A stretch of DNA of 57,690 nucleotides from Bacteroidales bacterium (GTDB lineage: Bacteria > Bacteroidota > Bacteroidia > Bacteroidales > FEN-979), in NCBI GenBank assembly GCA_023231065.1, contig JALNWE010000011.1, positions 1-57,690 on the forward strand. The letters are read 5' to 3'. The position numbers were made by a program, and so were the translations under genes. The notes beneath the pieces were generated by a model, which was not told where the DNA came from, did no database searches, and saw only the letters and a list, made by a program, of their open reading frames with translations. Position 1 is the stretch's first letter. Each line of letters opens with the position of its first letter. Positions 36,565-45,257 of the stretch are shown one piece after another.

Positions 36565-38412
36565 TTATTTTTTTAATTCTATGACCAGAGCTGATTTGGC
36601 AGGGATATTCAGGAAGGTGAGATCGTTGATCTCACGACCGGCGATGATCTCTGTCCCGCTTTTGTATTTTCCCAGGAATTCGTTATACCGTTTGGTGTCG
36701 ATTTTCCTGGGTTCTTCGTTGTTGTTCAGAATAACCATGACCGCATCTTTGGAATTGTATCTGAAATAAGTATAAATGCCATCTTCGGGAATGAAATGCC
36801 TGAGTTTTCCCGAATGAATTACTTCGTTCGATTTCCGCCATTGGAGCAGGGTATGAAGGTAATCATACATCTCGTTTTCTTGCTGGTCCCGTCCTCCGGA
36901 TATAAATTTGTTCAGGGGATCGCCAGCCCATCCGCCGGGGAAATCTTTCCGGATACTTCCGTGACCTTTATCCGCACCTGTTGTCAGCAGGATCTCAGTC
37001 CCATAATAAATTTGCGGAATTCCACGGGTGGTCAGTAAAAAAGCCATGGCCATTTTGAGTTTCCTGATGTCGTCCTTCTGGGTATCGAGAAAACGGTTGA
37101 CATCATGATTATCGGCAAAGACAACAATGTTGGACGGGTTGGGGTACGACAAATCCTGGGATAAAATCTCATAGAGCCTTAAAATCCCGGTATCCCATCC
37201 CTCGGGTTCGGTGAAAGCCTTGATCAATGCATCATGCAGTGGAAAGTCAAAGACGGAGGGTAGATTGGAATTAAAACCATCTTTATTTCCAGCATCTTTT
37301 TGCCAGTAAGCCACCGTTGCTGGATAGTTGACCCAACACTCTCCGACAATATTAAAATCAGGATATTCTGTCAGTATCCGCTTTCCCCACTCGCTCGTAA
37401 AATCTTTAAAGGGATATGGGTGCGTATCCTCCCTGATGCCGTCGGGCCCGGCATATTCAATCCACCAGATGCTGTTCTGGATAAGGTATTTTTTCAGGTA
37501 GGGATTACGCTGGTTCAGATCGGGCATGGTCTTATCAAACCAGCCGCGCACAAAAAGATTGCTGTCGATGGAGGAGACATAAGGATCGCTGACGGTCCCT
37601 GAACGGTAATTCGACCGCGTAAATTCGGGCCATTCATTGATCCAGTCGGGCGAAGGCAGGTCATTCATCCACCAGTGATTGCTGCCACAATGATTTAGGA
37701 CCTGGTCCATGATCAGTTTCATGCCCCGTTTATGAATGGCATTGCTAAGTTTAACATAATCCTCATTGGTCCCGAACCGGGGATCTGTTTTATAATAATC
37801 GGTTATAGAATAGCCATGATAAGAATATTTTAACTGGTTATTCTCAAGAAACGGATTGATCCAGATGGTAGTTACTCCTAAATCCCTGAGATAATCCAGA
37901 TGGTCGGCGATACCTTTGAGATCGCCTCCATGCCGTCCGTCAGTATTAGAACGGTTAACCTTTTCAACCATCCCCGGAAGGTCATCGTTTGTTGTGTCGC
38001 CATTGGCAAACCGATCGGGCATGAGTAAATAAATCACATCGGATGGAGTGAAACTCTGGCGTTGCGAGGATTCTTTTGCCCTTGTTTTCAATTCAAACAA
38101 ATACCTGCCTGCTATTTTATCTTTCGACTTGAACTGGATGACAGCGATCCCTGGTTTGGTCCCTGGGCTGATGGCCATATCCAGAAACAGATAATCAGGA
38201 TTTTTCAGTTTATGGATTTTTTTTATGACAAACCCCGGATAATCGACCGATACAGTGGTACTGGCTATATTTTTACCGTAAACCAGAAGCTGAATTTCGG
38301 GATTTTTAAATCCGATCCACCAGTTGGGAGGTTCAACCCTTTCGAGCTTTATTTCCTGCGAAAAAATTGCGCAGGGGATCAGGATCAGGAACAGCAGGAT
38401 GCAACGTTTCAT
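36565..38412 (-). CDS. SusA-like periplasmic GH13 (cyclomaltodextrinase/neopullulanase type)
   Basis: 615 aa. Signal peptide about 1-18 (CAIFSQ). The N-terminal beta-domain (about 20-110, RVEPPNWWIGFKNPEIQLLVYG) is the cyclomaltodextrinase N-terminal domain, and the C-terminus (about 545-615) matches the corresponding C-terminal domain. GH13 motifs: MDQVLNH (235-241), GIREDTHPY with nucleophile Asp329, acid/base Glu358 in VGECW, and DNHDVNR (His436-Asp437). The family hydrolyses cyclodextrins, pullulan and maltooligosaccharides in the periplasm. MalQ is encoded 18 bases upstream and an MFS carrier 31 bases downstream. Confidence 0.93.
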   Translation of the reverse strand: MKRCILLFLILIPCAIFSQEIKLERVEPPNWWIGFKNPEIQLLVYGKNIASTTVSVDYPGFVIKKIHKLKNPDYLFLDMAISPGTKPGIAVIQFKSKDKIAGRYLFELKTRAKESSQRQSFTPSDVIYLLMPDRFANGDTTNDDLPGMVEKVNRSNTDGRHGGDLKGIADHLDYLRDLGVTTIWINPFLENNQLKYSYHGYSITDYYKTDPRFGTNEDYVKLSNAIHKRGMKLIMDQVLNHCGSNHWWMNDLPSPDWINEWPEFTRSNYRSGTVSDPYVSSIDSNLFVRGWFDKTMPDLNQRNPYLKKYLIQNSIWWIEYAGPDGIREDTHPYPFKDFTSEWGKRILTEYPDFNIVGECWVNYPATVAYWQKDAGNKDGFNSNLPSVFDFPLHDALIKAFTEPEGWDTGILRLYEILSQDLSYPNPSNIVVFADNHDVNRFLDTQKDDIRKLKMAMAFLLTTRGIPQIYYGTEILLTTGADKGHGSIRKDFPGGWAGDPLNKFISGGRDQQENEMYDYLHTLLQWRKSNEVIHSGKLRHFIPEDGIYTYFRYNSKDAVMVILNNNEEPRKIDTKRYNEFLGKYKSGTEIIAGREINDLTFLNIPAKSALVIELKK

Positions 38413-38430
38413 GGGTGGAATCCGTTAATT

Positions 38431-39936
38431 TTACTTTTTGGTTTTTTTTGTCCTTCCATAAAGCACAGTCAGATGGGCCAGTTTTTCAGCCAGATCGTCG
38501 GTGAAAACATTTGCCTTGGCGCGCCATTGCCAGTTGTTTGCCGTTGTTCCAGGAAGGTTCATCCGGCTGGCGGAGCCCAGGCCCAGGATATCCTGCATGG
38601 GAACAATGGCGGTATAAGCTACAGATGCCCAGGCAAGCCTGATGAGCGTCCAGTTGATATCCTTTTCGGGAGCATTCAGATAATCCAGCATGTATTTTCT
38701 GTCCTCCGGGGTTGCACCGTTAAACCATCCTATGATCGTATCGTTGTCGTGGGTCCCGGTATATACAATACAATTTTTGATATAATTATGGGGAAGATAA
38801 TCATTGGCTTCCGATGAATCGAACGCAAATTGTAGTATTTTCATCCCTGGAAGGCCAAAATCATCGCGTAGTGTTTCCACATCCGGGGTAATTACTCCAA
38901 GGTCTTCGGCAATGATAGGCAGATTACCGGATTTTGTCCGTAAAAATTCAAAAAAATCATTACCCGGACAAGGGATCCATTCCCCATGGACAGCGGTTTT
39001 TTCACCGTAGGGTATGGCCCAATAAGCAGAAAATCCCCTGAAATGATCTATCCGGATGACGTCATACAGGAAAAGGTTGGTATTGATCCGATCGACCCAC
39101 CAGCTGTATCCCGTTTCTTTCAATACATCCCATCGGAAAAGCGGGTTACCCCAAAGTTGTCCTGTTTCACTGAAATAATCGGGAGGGACCCCTCCGACGC
39201 GTATGGGATTGCGCTCGGCATCGAATTCAAATATTTCCGGGTTAGCCCATGAATCAGCGCTGTCGAGGGCAACATACAGAGGGATATCTCCGATGATCCT
39301 GATCTTATTTTTATGGGCATATTCCTTCACTGCCATCCATTGTCTGAAAAATACAAACTGAAGGAATTTATGAAAGTCTATCTCTTCATGCAAAAGGGCC
39401 TGTATGGCCTTTATCGCTTCCGGTTCGCGCATTTTCAGCGGAGTTTCCCACTGATACCAGGGCTTTTGATTACGGTTGGCTTTGATAGCGCGGAAAAGGG
39501 CATAATCGTTGATCCATTTGGCATTATCTTTCAAAAAATTCCGGTAAGCCAGTTTTTCAATATTATCAGCATACATTGTAAAGGACTGAAAAGCCTTTTT
39601 CAGTAAAGGGAGCCGCGCGTTTTGCAACGCGTCAAATGAGACGGCGTCTTCGGAAAAATGCGGAAAATCTTCAAGGTCTTCATTATGCAGCAATTTTGCT
39701 TTGATCAGCAAGTCAAAATCAATCAGGTTTGGATTCCCTGCATGGGCTGAAAAGCATTGATATGGAGAATCGGCATAACCGGTCGGTCCCAGGGGTAAAA
39801 TCTGCCAGTACTGCTGTCTCGCCCTGACTAAAAAATCAATAAAATCAAAAGCGGCCTTTCCCAGTGTACCGATCCCGTATTTGCCCGGTAAGGAAGTTGG
39901 GTGAAGTAAGATCCCACTGGCTCGTTCGTTCATCAT
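38431..39936 (-). CDS. malQ: 4-alpha-glucanotransferase (amylomaltase), GH77
   Basis: 501 aa, no signal peptide, cytoplasmic; the compact bacterial form without an N-terminal starch-binding extension. The start ASGILLHPTSLPGKYGIGTLG and the YWQILPLGPTGYADSPYQ block are hallmarks of GH77. Catalytic residues: nucleophile Asp297 in VIRIDHFRGF, acid/base Glu344 in IIAEDLG, and Asp397 in GTHDNDT. It disproportionates maltodextrins, releasing glucose and longer chains. Two ATGs lie next to each other at the start. It would process sugar delivered by the MFS carriers and supply chains to the glycogen branching enzyme. Confidence 0.97.
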   Translation of the reverse strand: MMNERASGILLHPTSLPGKYGIGTLGKAAFDFIDFLVRARQQYWQILPLGPTGYADSPYQCFSAHAGNPNLIDFDLLIKAKLLHNEDLEDFPHFSEDAVSFDALQNARLPLLKKAFQSFTMYADNIEKLAYRNFLKDNAKWINDYALFRAIKANRNQKPWYQWETPLKMREPEAIKAIQALLHEEIDFHKFLQFVFFRQWMAVKEYAHKNKIRIIGDIPLYVALDSADSWANPEIFEFDAERNPIRVGGVPPDYFSETGQLWGNPLFRWDVLKETGYSWWVDRINTNLFLYDVIRIDHFRGFSAYWAIPYGEKTAVHGEWIPCPGNDFFEFLRTKSGNLPIIAEDLGVITPDVETLRDDFGLPGMKILQFAFDSSEANDYLPHNYIKNCIVYTGTHDNDTIIGWFNGATPEDRKYMLDYLNAPEKDINWTLIRLAWASVAYTAIVPMQDILGLGSASRMNLPGTTANNWQWRAKANVFTDDLAEKLAHLTVLYGRTKKTKK

Positions 39937-39996
39937 AAAGTCAAAAGTTTAGTGTCTGTTATTAATTGATCATTCATTACTTGTTCTTTAAAAATG

Positions 39997-41478
39997 TTAT
40001 TTCTCTATTCCGTAAACATGGAGGATAAATGCCAGTTTCTCCGAAACAGAATAATATTTTCCATCGCGAGGGTTTTTTTTGTCGTAAGCGGTGGCCTTAT
40101 CTGTTCTTAGGACAAGAATATTCCCATCGGTTTTGCTGTTCCTGTAACGGGCTGCCATTTCTGCCATTGCATTGTCGTTAACGGAACCTTCACCGGTAAA
40201 CAGCAGCATGGCCGGGTATGATTGTTTTTTAATTTTAGCCTGGTTTGTTTTTTTCAGCGACATGCTTTGTGCAGGGCCCAGTCCATCTGTACTCCCTGAC
40301 AGGTCCAGGACGACCGCTTTGAAAAGGCTGGCGTTCCTGTTCATGGCATCTGATACGATCGGGAGCGCGGCGTCGGTCCCAAAACCAGTGATAAGTCCTC
40401 GGGCAGTGTATTTATCGGCTATCAGCTTGTTGGCTGCAACAAGGTATTGATCTGCATCAGCAGGGGCATAAGCTATATAAAAACCACGGTCAAGTAAACT
40501 GGGCCAGGCCGGGTTGAACGGCGATTTTCCCGGGATATAAACATGCTGCCGCGGCAGCAGTAAAAGCGGACTTGTGCCATCGCGCTTTTCAAGGTCTTTA
40601 TGATACATCAGGCTTACAGGAATTGCTGTGCCATCATTCGCTTTGACTAAGATGGTACGGGTCCCGTAATTTTCCTTAACATATCCGTTGATCTTTGACT
40701 GCCAGCGTATCCCGAGTTTATGGGTCGTCAGGTCGTAGGTGTACATAGTAGGCGGTGTGACCGGGCTTGAATAAAGGAAAAGTACCTTGTCATTATTTTC
40801 TTCATAACCTTTGAACACCACTTCTCCCTCAAGGTCGTTAAATCCAATCCGGTTCCCTTTGGATGGATCAAAGAGGTTAGTTAGGTCCAGGATCCTCACG
40901 GCAGACTTAAGTGACTTTTCTTCGAATAAAACCAGGTATTTCTTCTTGACGACAGTATAATAAACCGCTTTTGTACTGTCGGAATAAATGGTTACATCAA
41001 ACGGCTCAGATTTAGCGGTCTTACGAAGAATGGATATTCCTTCTTTACCATAAGTGGTTATTTTAAACAACTCCGGGTTAAAGGTCTCGCGAAGAATGAC
41101 TTTTCCATCCCTACTGTTGAATACACTATATTTTCCGTCGGGAGATGCCAGTGGAAGGGAATCCTTTGACGAAACCTGGTTGATCGGTCCGGTACCATCC
41201 CTGTTAGTCAGTTCCGTATATAAAATACTTCGAAGATCGGAGATTCCAGAAAAGTAGGCATCCGCGTAATCATTTTCTGCATGGATATAGTTCAAAACAG
41301 CTGGATCCCGGGTGTTATCCCATGAATTTAATGTCGGCGGAACAGGAGGGTCAGGCAACGAACGCCGACATGCTTCAAAACCCACGATGAATAGGCACAG
41401 GAGAAGAAGCTGTGGGATAAAATTCCGGATATCAGTTACCTGAATGATTTTTATAAGGGAATTCCTGACAATTTTCAT
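39997..41478 (-). CDS. Degenerate oligopeptidase B-like (S9A) lipoprotein, predicted inactive
   Basis: 493 aa against roughly 690 for oligopeptidase B. A membrane signal with lipobox-like GFEAC (Cys37) is present. Residues about 51-90 (SWDNTRDPAVLNYIHAENDYADAYF) match the oligopeptidase B start; about 240-335 matches its propeller/hydrolase junction (TRTILVKANDGTAIPVSLMYHKDL, SLLDRGFYIAYA); about 380-430 matches the hydrolase core. The catalytic serine motif GGSAGG is replaced by GFGTDA (365-370), the Asp region reads TGEGSVND, and the His region reads DKATAYDK with no His. Part of the propeller is missing. It probably has no peptidase activity and may bind a ligand or protein. It lies in the operon between malQ and a sugar carrier. 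Confidence 0.7.
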   Translation of the reverse strand: MKIVRNSLIKIIQVTDIRNFIPQLLLLCLFIVGFEACRRSLPDPPVPPTLNSWDNTRDPAVLNYIHAENDYADAYFSGISDLRSILYTELTNRDGTGPINQVSSKDSLPLASPDGKYSVFNSRDGKVILRETFNPELFKITTYGKEGISILRKTAKSEPFDVTIYSDSTKAVYYTVVKKKYLVLFEEKSLKSAVRILDLTNLFDPSKGNRIGFNDLEGEVVFKGYEENNDKVLFLYSSPVTPPTMYTYDLTTHKLGIRWQSKINGYVKENYGTRTILVKANDGTAIPVSLMYHKDLEKRDGTSPLLLLPRQHVYIPGKSPFNPAWPSLLDRGFYIAYAPADADQYLVAANKLIADKYTARGLITGFGTDAALPIVSDAMNRNASLFKAVVLDLSGSTDGLGPAQSMSLKKTNQAKIKKQSYPAMLLFTGEGSVNDNAMAEMAARYRNSKTDGNILVLRTDKATAYDKKNPRDGKYYSVSEKLAFILHVYGIEK

Positions 41479-41496
41479 GATTATTGTTCTCCAAAA

Positions 41497-42786
41497 TTAT
41501 ACCTGTTTTTCTTTTATATAGACAGAGCTGATTGCAGCCAGGCACATGCTCACGCCGGCCATGACAATACAAAGGACCGGATTATTGGCAAAGAAATATT
41601 TCAGGATAAGTCCGCTGAAAATTCCACTGACGATCTGGGGGATGGTGATAGACATATTAAACAATCCCATGTAAACGCCCATTTGTTTGGGAGGAATTGA
41701 GCTTGCCAGCATGGCATAAGGCATGGCCAGGATACTTCCCCATGCGATCCCGATGCCGATCATGGGGATGATCAGAAGATGTGGGTCCGGGATAATTAAA
41801 AAAGAGAGCAGCGACAGTCCTCCGATCGTAAGGGCGATGGCATGGGTATATTTTTTTGATAATCTTTTAGCAACGATGGGGAGTAGAAGCGAGATGATGG
41901 CAGAAATGCCGTTGTAAACGCCAAAAAGGATGCCCACCCAATCGCCGGCTTCCTGGAATACAGCTGAATTGGCATCGGTAGAGCCATAAAACCTCAGTGC
42001 GACGGCCGGAGTGGTATAGACCCACATGGAAAATAAAGCAAACCAGGAAAAGAATTGTACAAGCAACAATTGGATCATGATAGGGGGAATAAAAAACTTA
42101 CCCCGTTTCTTCTCTTCGGTAGCATTTTCCAGTTGTTCGGGCGGATATTCCGAGGTGGTGGATACCGTCCATAAAATGGCAGCCAATAACACGAAGGCGC
42201 CAATATAAAAGGACCAGGTAACATTGGCAGGAATAAGTCCATGTGCGGTGGCGGTTTTAGAAACGCCCATCCAATTTCCCAGGATGTAAGGCAACCATGA
42301 TCCCAGGACGGCTCCGATCCCGATCAGGAGCGTCTGTACTGAAAAACCAAGTGCATGTTGTTGTTCTGGCAATTTATCGGCAACCAGCGCCCGGAAAGGC
42401 TCCATGGAAATGTTGATGGAAGCATCGAGGATCATCAGCAATCCGCCTCCGATAAACATAGGGGCAATGAATGAAGCCAGGTGTGGGGCATTGGGCATCA
42501 GGACCAATGCCATACTGGTCAGCAGCGCGCCAGCCAGGAAGTATGGGCGGCGCCTTCCAAGCCGGCACCAGGTTTTATCACTGAAGTATCCTATGATAGG
42601 CTGAATGATCATACCCGTGATGGGAGCTACAAGCCAGAACCAGCTAAGGTGATGGACGTCGGCGCCAAAAGTGAGCAATATCCTGGATGCATTCCCGTTT
42701 TGCAACGCGAAACCGAATTGAATACCAAAGAATCCGAAACTCATATTCCAGATCTGCCAGAAACTGAGTGGAGGCTTAATCTTCAT
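41497..42786 (-). CDS. MFS sugar transporter (SLC45/GPH-like), second copy
   Basis: 429 aa, about 12 membrane helices. The helix 2-3 loop reads GYFSDKTWCRLGRRRPYFLAGA, with the same GRRRP motif as the carrier at 35238-36533; the C-terminal half ends in a charged VYIKEKQV tail. Probable inner membrane carrier for maltose, maltodextrin or glucose. It is the first gene of the eight-gene minus-strand operon, with a good -7 promoter box 27 bases upstream. Two divergent copies in one operon suggest different substrates or chain lengths. Confidence 0.9.
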   Translation of the reverse strand: MKIKPPLSFWQIWNMSFGFFGIQFGFALQNGNASRILLTFGADVHHLSWFWLVAPITGMIIQPIIGYFSDKTWCRLGRRRPYFLAGALLTSMALVLMPNAPHLASFIAPMFIGGGLLMILDASINISMEPFRALVADKLPEQQHALGFSVQTLLIGIGAVLGSWLPYILGNWMGVSKTATAHGLIPANVTWSFYIGAFVLLAAILWTVSTTSEYPPEQLENATEEKKRGKFFIPPIMIQLLLVQFFSWFALFSMWVYTTPAVALRFYGSTDANSAVFQEAGDWVGILFGVYNGISAIISLLLPIVAKRLSKKYTHAIALTIGGLSLLSFLIIPDPHLLIIPMIGIGIAWGSILAMPYAMLASSIPPKQMGVYMGLFNMSITIPQIVSGIFSGLILKYFFANNPVLCIVMAGVSMCLAAISSVYIKEKQV

Positions 42787-42812
42787 TTAGATATTATTTA
42801 TTTTAATAGGTT

Positions 42813-42820
42813 CAAAAGTA
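42813..42820 (-). promoter_or_regulatory. Promoter -7 element of the eight-gene maltodextrin operon
   Basis: The minus strand reads TACTTTTG, an exact TAnnTTTG match, 27 bases before the ATG of the first carrier gene. A TTTG at 42846-42849 could be the -33 box, but at 25 bases the spacing is long. A weaker plus-strand box, TACTTTTA at 42833-42840, faces pepE. Confidence 0.5.
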
Positions 42821-42858
42821 AGAACTTTCTATTACTTTTATGCACCAAAATTGATAAC

Positions 42859-43596
42859 ATGTTCCGAAATCTTTTATTGATCAGTAACTCTACCAATGCA
42901 GGGGAGGATTATCTTGCATGGCCACGGACGGCCATTCAGGATTTCATTGCCCGTTTTGGATTCCATGAGGCCATATTTATTCCCTATGCAGGGGTAAACC
43001 TTTCCCCCGTAAGCGTTGAAAAATCATTTGACTTTTATGAAAAAAAGGTAAAAATGATCTTCGGTGAGATGGGCATTGGCCTTCATTCCATTCACCGCGA
43101 ATCAGATCCTGTCAGGGCTGTAAATGATGCAGAAGCGATTGTTATTGGCGGGGGCAATACCTTTCATCTGGTTTCCATGATGCATGAAACCGGGATCATG
43201 GAAGCCATTCACCGAAAAGTACTTCGCGGTATTCCTTACATGGGGTGGAGCGCCGGGGCCAATGTCGCTTGCCCCACAATGATGACGACCAACGATATGC
43301 CCATCTGTGAACCCGCATCCTTCAATTGTCTTAATTTAATTCCTTTCCAGATCAATCCACATTACCTGGATGCAAATCCGGCCGGGCACGCCGGCGAGAC
43401 CAGGGAACAACGCATCCTGGAATTTCTTAGCGTAAACCGGGATATCACGGTTGCCGGATTGCGCGAAGGTTGCCTGTTAAAGGTGGAGGCCGATGCGATG
43501 AAACTGGAAGGAAAAAGACCCATGCGGATTTTCCGTTTTGGGAAGGATCCGCTGGAATATACGGCAACCGATAACCTTGATTTTTTATTGAAATAG
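42859..43596 (+). CDS. pepE: Peptidase E (alpha-aspartyl dipeptidase), family S51
   Basis: 245 aa from the ATG at 42859. The longer in-frame reading back to 42481 was rejected because it runs antisense through the transporter gene. Family features: LLLISNSTNAGEDYL start, IVIGGGNTFHL, GWSAGANVACPTM with catalytic Ser131, QINPHYLDANPAGHAGETREQRI with His168, and Glu203 in LREGCLL. The spacing of the three residues equals that of the Ser-His-Glu triad of Salmonella PepE (120, 157, 192). It cleaves dipeptides with N-terminal aspartate in the cytosol. Its role inside a glucan locus is unclear and may be chance. Its stop directly abuts that of the next, convergent gene. Confidence 0.95.
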   Translation: MFRNLLLISNSTNAGEDYLAWPRTAIQDFIARFGFHEAIFIPYAGVNLSPVSVEKSFDFYEKKVKMIFGEMGIGLHSIHRESDPVRAVNDAEAIVIGGGNTFHLVSMMHETGIMEAIHRKVLRGIPYMGWSAGANVACPTMMTTNDMPICEPASFNCLNLIPFQINPHYLDANPAGHAGETREQRILEFLSVNRDITVAGLREGCLLKVEADAMKLEGKRPMRIFRFGKDPLEYTATDNLDFLLK

Positions 43597-45204
43597 CTAT
43601 CGGACAAACCGGGTCACACCGGTAGCTCCCCCGGCGGCAGTAACCCTGAGAAAATACAATCCTGAGGAAAAGGAATTAACCGGGATCCGCATGGTACGGG
43701 TTCCGGGTCGTTCTATTATCATCATAATTTTTCCTGACGGATGAAAGATTTCGACACGGTCAATGTTTTTCCTGGCCTCCACAACGATATAATCCGTCGC
43801 AGGGTTGGGATAAACCCTTGTTATCAGTGAAAGTTCATCTATTCCAACCCCGCCGATGCTACTGGCTGAAAACACCCTGACGGTGGCCCCTGTCGCCGAA
43901 TCGCCATAAGCTGCTTTCGGAGTCACTTCGAAGACCAGCCATTTACCTATATCGAGGGTATCGATCGTGTAGGTAATCCGCCAGGCTGTATCAATGGGGG
44001 TCAGGTTTGTGCCTATGGCATCGTCACTCCGGTACCATTGATAGATTGAGTTTCCTTCAGGAATTCCGTTGATATTTTCGTAGGTGTACATGCCGTTGAT
44101 AATCTCTTTATGGATCAGGATCCCCTGAATGGATACATCATAAGCCCAGGGAGGAGTAAGCGTGTGTGGGTCAAGGTTATTATAATAACAGGTGAACAGG
44201 TCGGGATTCCCGTTGATGGTGTCATGAAAAACATAACTCCTTTCGGGTTTCCCCGACAGTTCACTGGTTGCCCAATCCCCGTTAATCCTGAATTTGAAAA
44301 GCAAAGGTCCCGTATGGAACCAGGTGGTATCGATATACTTATCAAGGGTATACACCGTATCGCCTGCGCGGTCAAAGAGAACATCCTGATCGCCCCAGCC
44401 GTTGAAATTCCCGGCTATATCAAGGAATTCACTGGCCGGATCGAAATGATGGGCTTTGACATAATATCCCATGTTACACCGGAAAGTCATCAGGCATTTG
44501 GCAGGATTGTAATTATTGAAATCGGAAGGGAGCGAGATCAGGGTATCGGGAACGCGAAATATCCTTGCCGGTTTGTTCAGTAATTCCAGCCCTGCCGAAT
44601 CGGCATTGATCCTGTATTTATATTGATGGATGGATCCCGGGCCGAGACTGTAAATATAGGAATAGACCAGCGTTGTATCAACGCGTTGCATGGCAGGTGA
44701 ACCCATCATGTCATTCATTGTCCCGACAATACATACGGAATCGCTCCCGGGAAGAAAAATCCCGCTCTCAACGGCATATTGCATATTTACTGTAAACCGG
44801 GTATAGTTCAGGGCCTCATTGTTCCACCAGGCATTCACATAGACCATTCCCGGCTTGGCAGTTATGCTGCGGTTTACCGTTTCCCAGAGGGTGTCGTTGA
44901 TCCTGAATTTATAGTGGTATGTAATTCCCGAATCAAGCTCAGTATAAAGTGTACAGGAGTAATTATAACCTGGTCCCGGAACGAGCCGCAACGGATCGAC
45001 CCCCTGGTCCATAATGATCCAAAGATAGTCGGAATCGGGGTTGAAAAGTTGTTCCTGCGCCATTTTGGTCATGTTGAGCTGAAATGTGACCGAGCAGGAG
45101 TCCGATGTCAGGGTGGCAGCTTCGCATGGGGTTGATAAAACCAGTATCGAAACCGTGATGGCTGTCGCTATAAAGCGGGTAGGAAAAAAGGAAAAGGGAC
45201 GCAT
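43597..45204 (-). CDS. T9SS-secreted multi-module carbohydrate-binding-like protein, no enzyme domain
   Basis: 535 aa. Signal peptide about 1-29 (STPCEA). Three repeated beta-sandwich modules (about 35-140, 145-250, 255-345) each open with a V/M-TFxxNM-like strand, contain a YxYKFRIND or YKYRIN strand and, in the third, IAGNFNGWG, which resembles starch-binding CBM20/48-type domains. An Ig-like stretch (about 355-450) and a T9SS sorting domain (about 462-535, YPNPATDYIVVEA) follow. No catalytic motif is seen. The likely role is surface or released glucan binding. It is 53 bases downstream of glgB and could share its transcript. Confidence 0.75.
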   Translation of the reverse strand: MRPFSFFPTRFIATAITVSILVLSTPCEAATLTSDSCSVTFQLNMTKMAQEQLFNPDSDYLWIIMDQGVDPLRLVPGPGYNYSCTLYTELDSGITYHYKFRINDTLWETVNRSITAKPGMVYVNAWWNNEALNYTRFTVNMQYAVESGIFLPGSDSVCIVGTMNDMMGSPAMQRVDTTLVYSYIYSLGPGSIHQYKYRINADSAGLELLNKPARIFRVPDTLISLPSDFNNYNPAKCLMTFRCNMGYYVKAHHFDPASEFLDIAGNFNGWGDQDVLFDRAGDTVYTLDKYIDTTWFHTGPLLFKFRINGDWATSELSGKPERSYVFHDTINGNPDLFTCYYNNLDPHTLTPPWAYDVSIQGILIHKEIINGMYTYENINGIPEGNSIYQWYRSDDAIGTNLTPIDTAWRITYTIDTLDIGKWLVFEVTPKAAYGDSATGATVRVFSASSIGGVGIDELSLITRVYPNPATDYIVVEARKNIDRVEIFHPSGKIMMIIERPGTRTMRIPVNSFSSGLYFLRVTAAGGATGVTRFVR

Positions 45205-45257
45205 AGTTGTTTTTTTACACGCGGTACAAAGGACAAAGGTATGAAAAATATTGATTC

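Noticed and set aside
38062..38817. 251-codon plus-strand open frame across the SusA-like gene and malQ
   Set aside because: It runs antisense to catalytic motifs of two firm genes and resembles no protein family.
42481..42858. 126-codon N-terminal extension of peptidase E
   Set aside because: It lies antisense to the sugar carrier and would make the protein far longer than the family; the ATG at 42859 gives the standard start.
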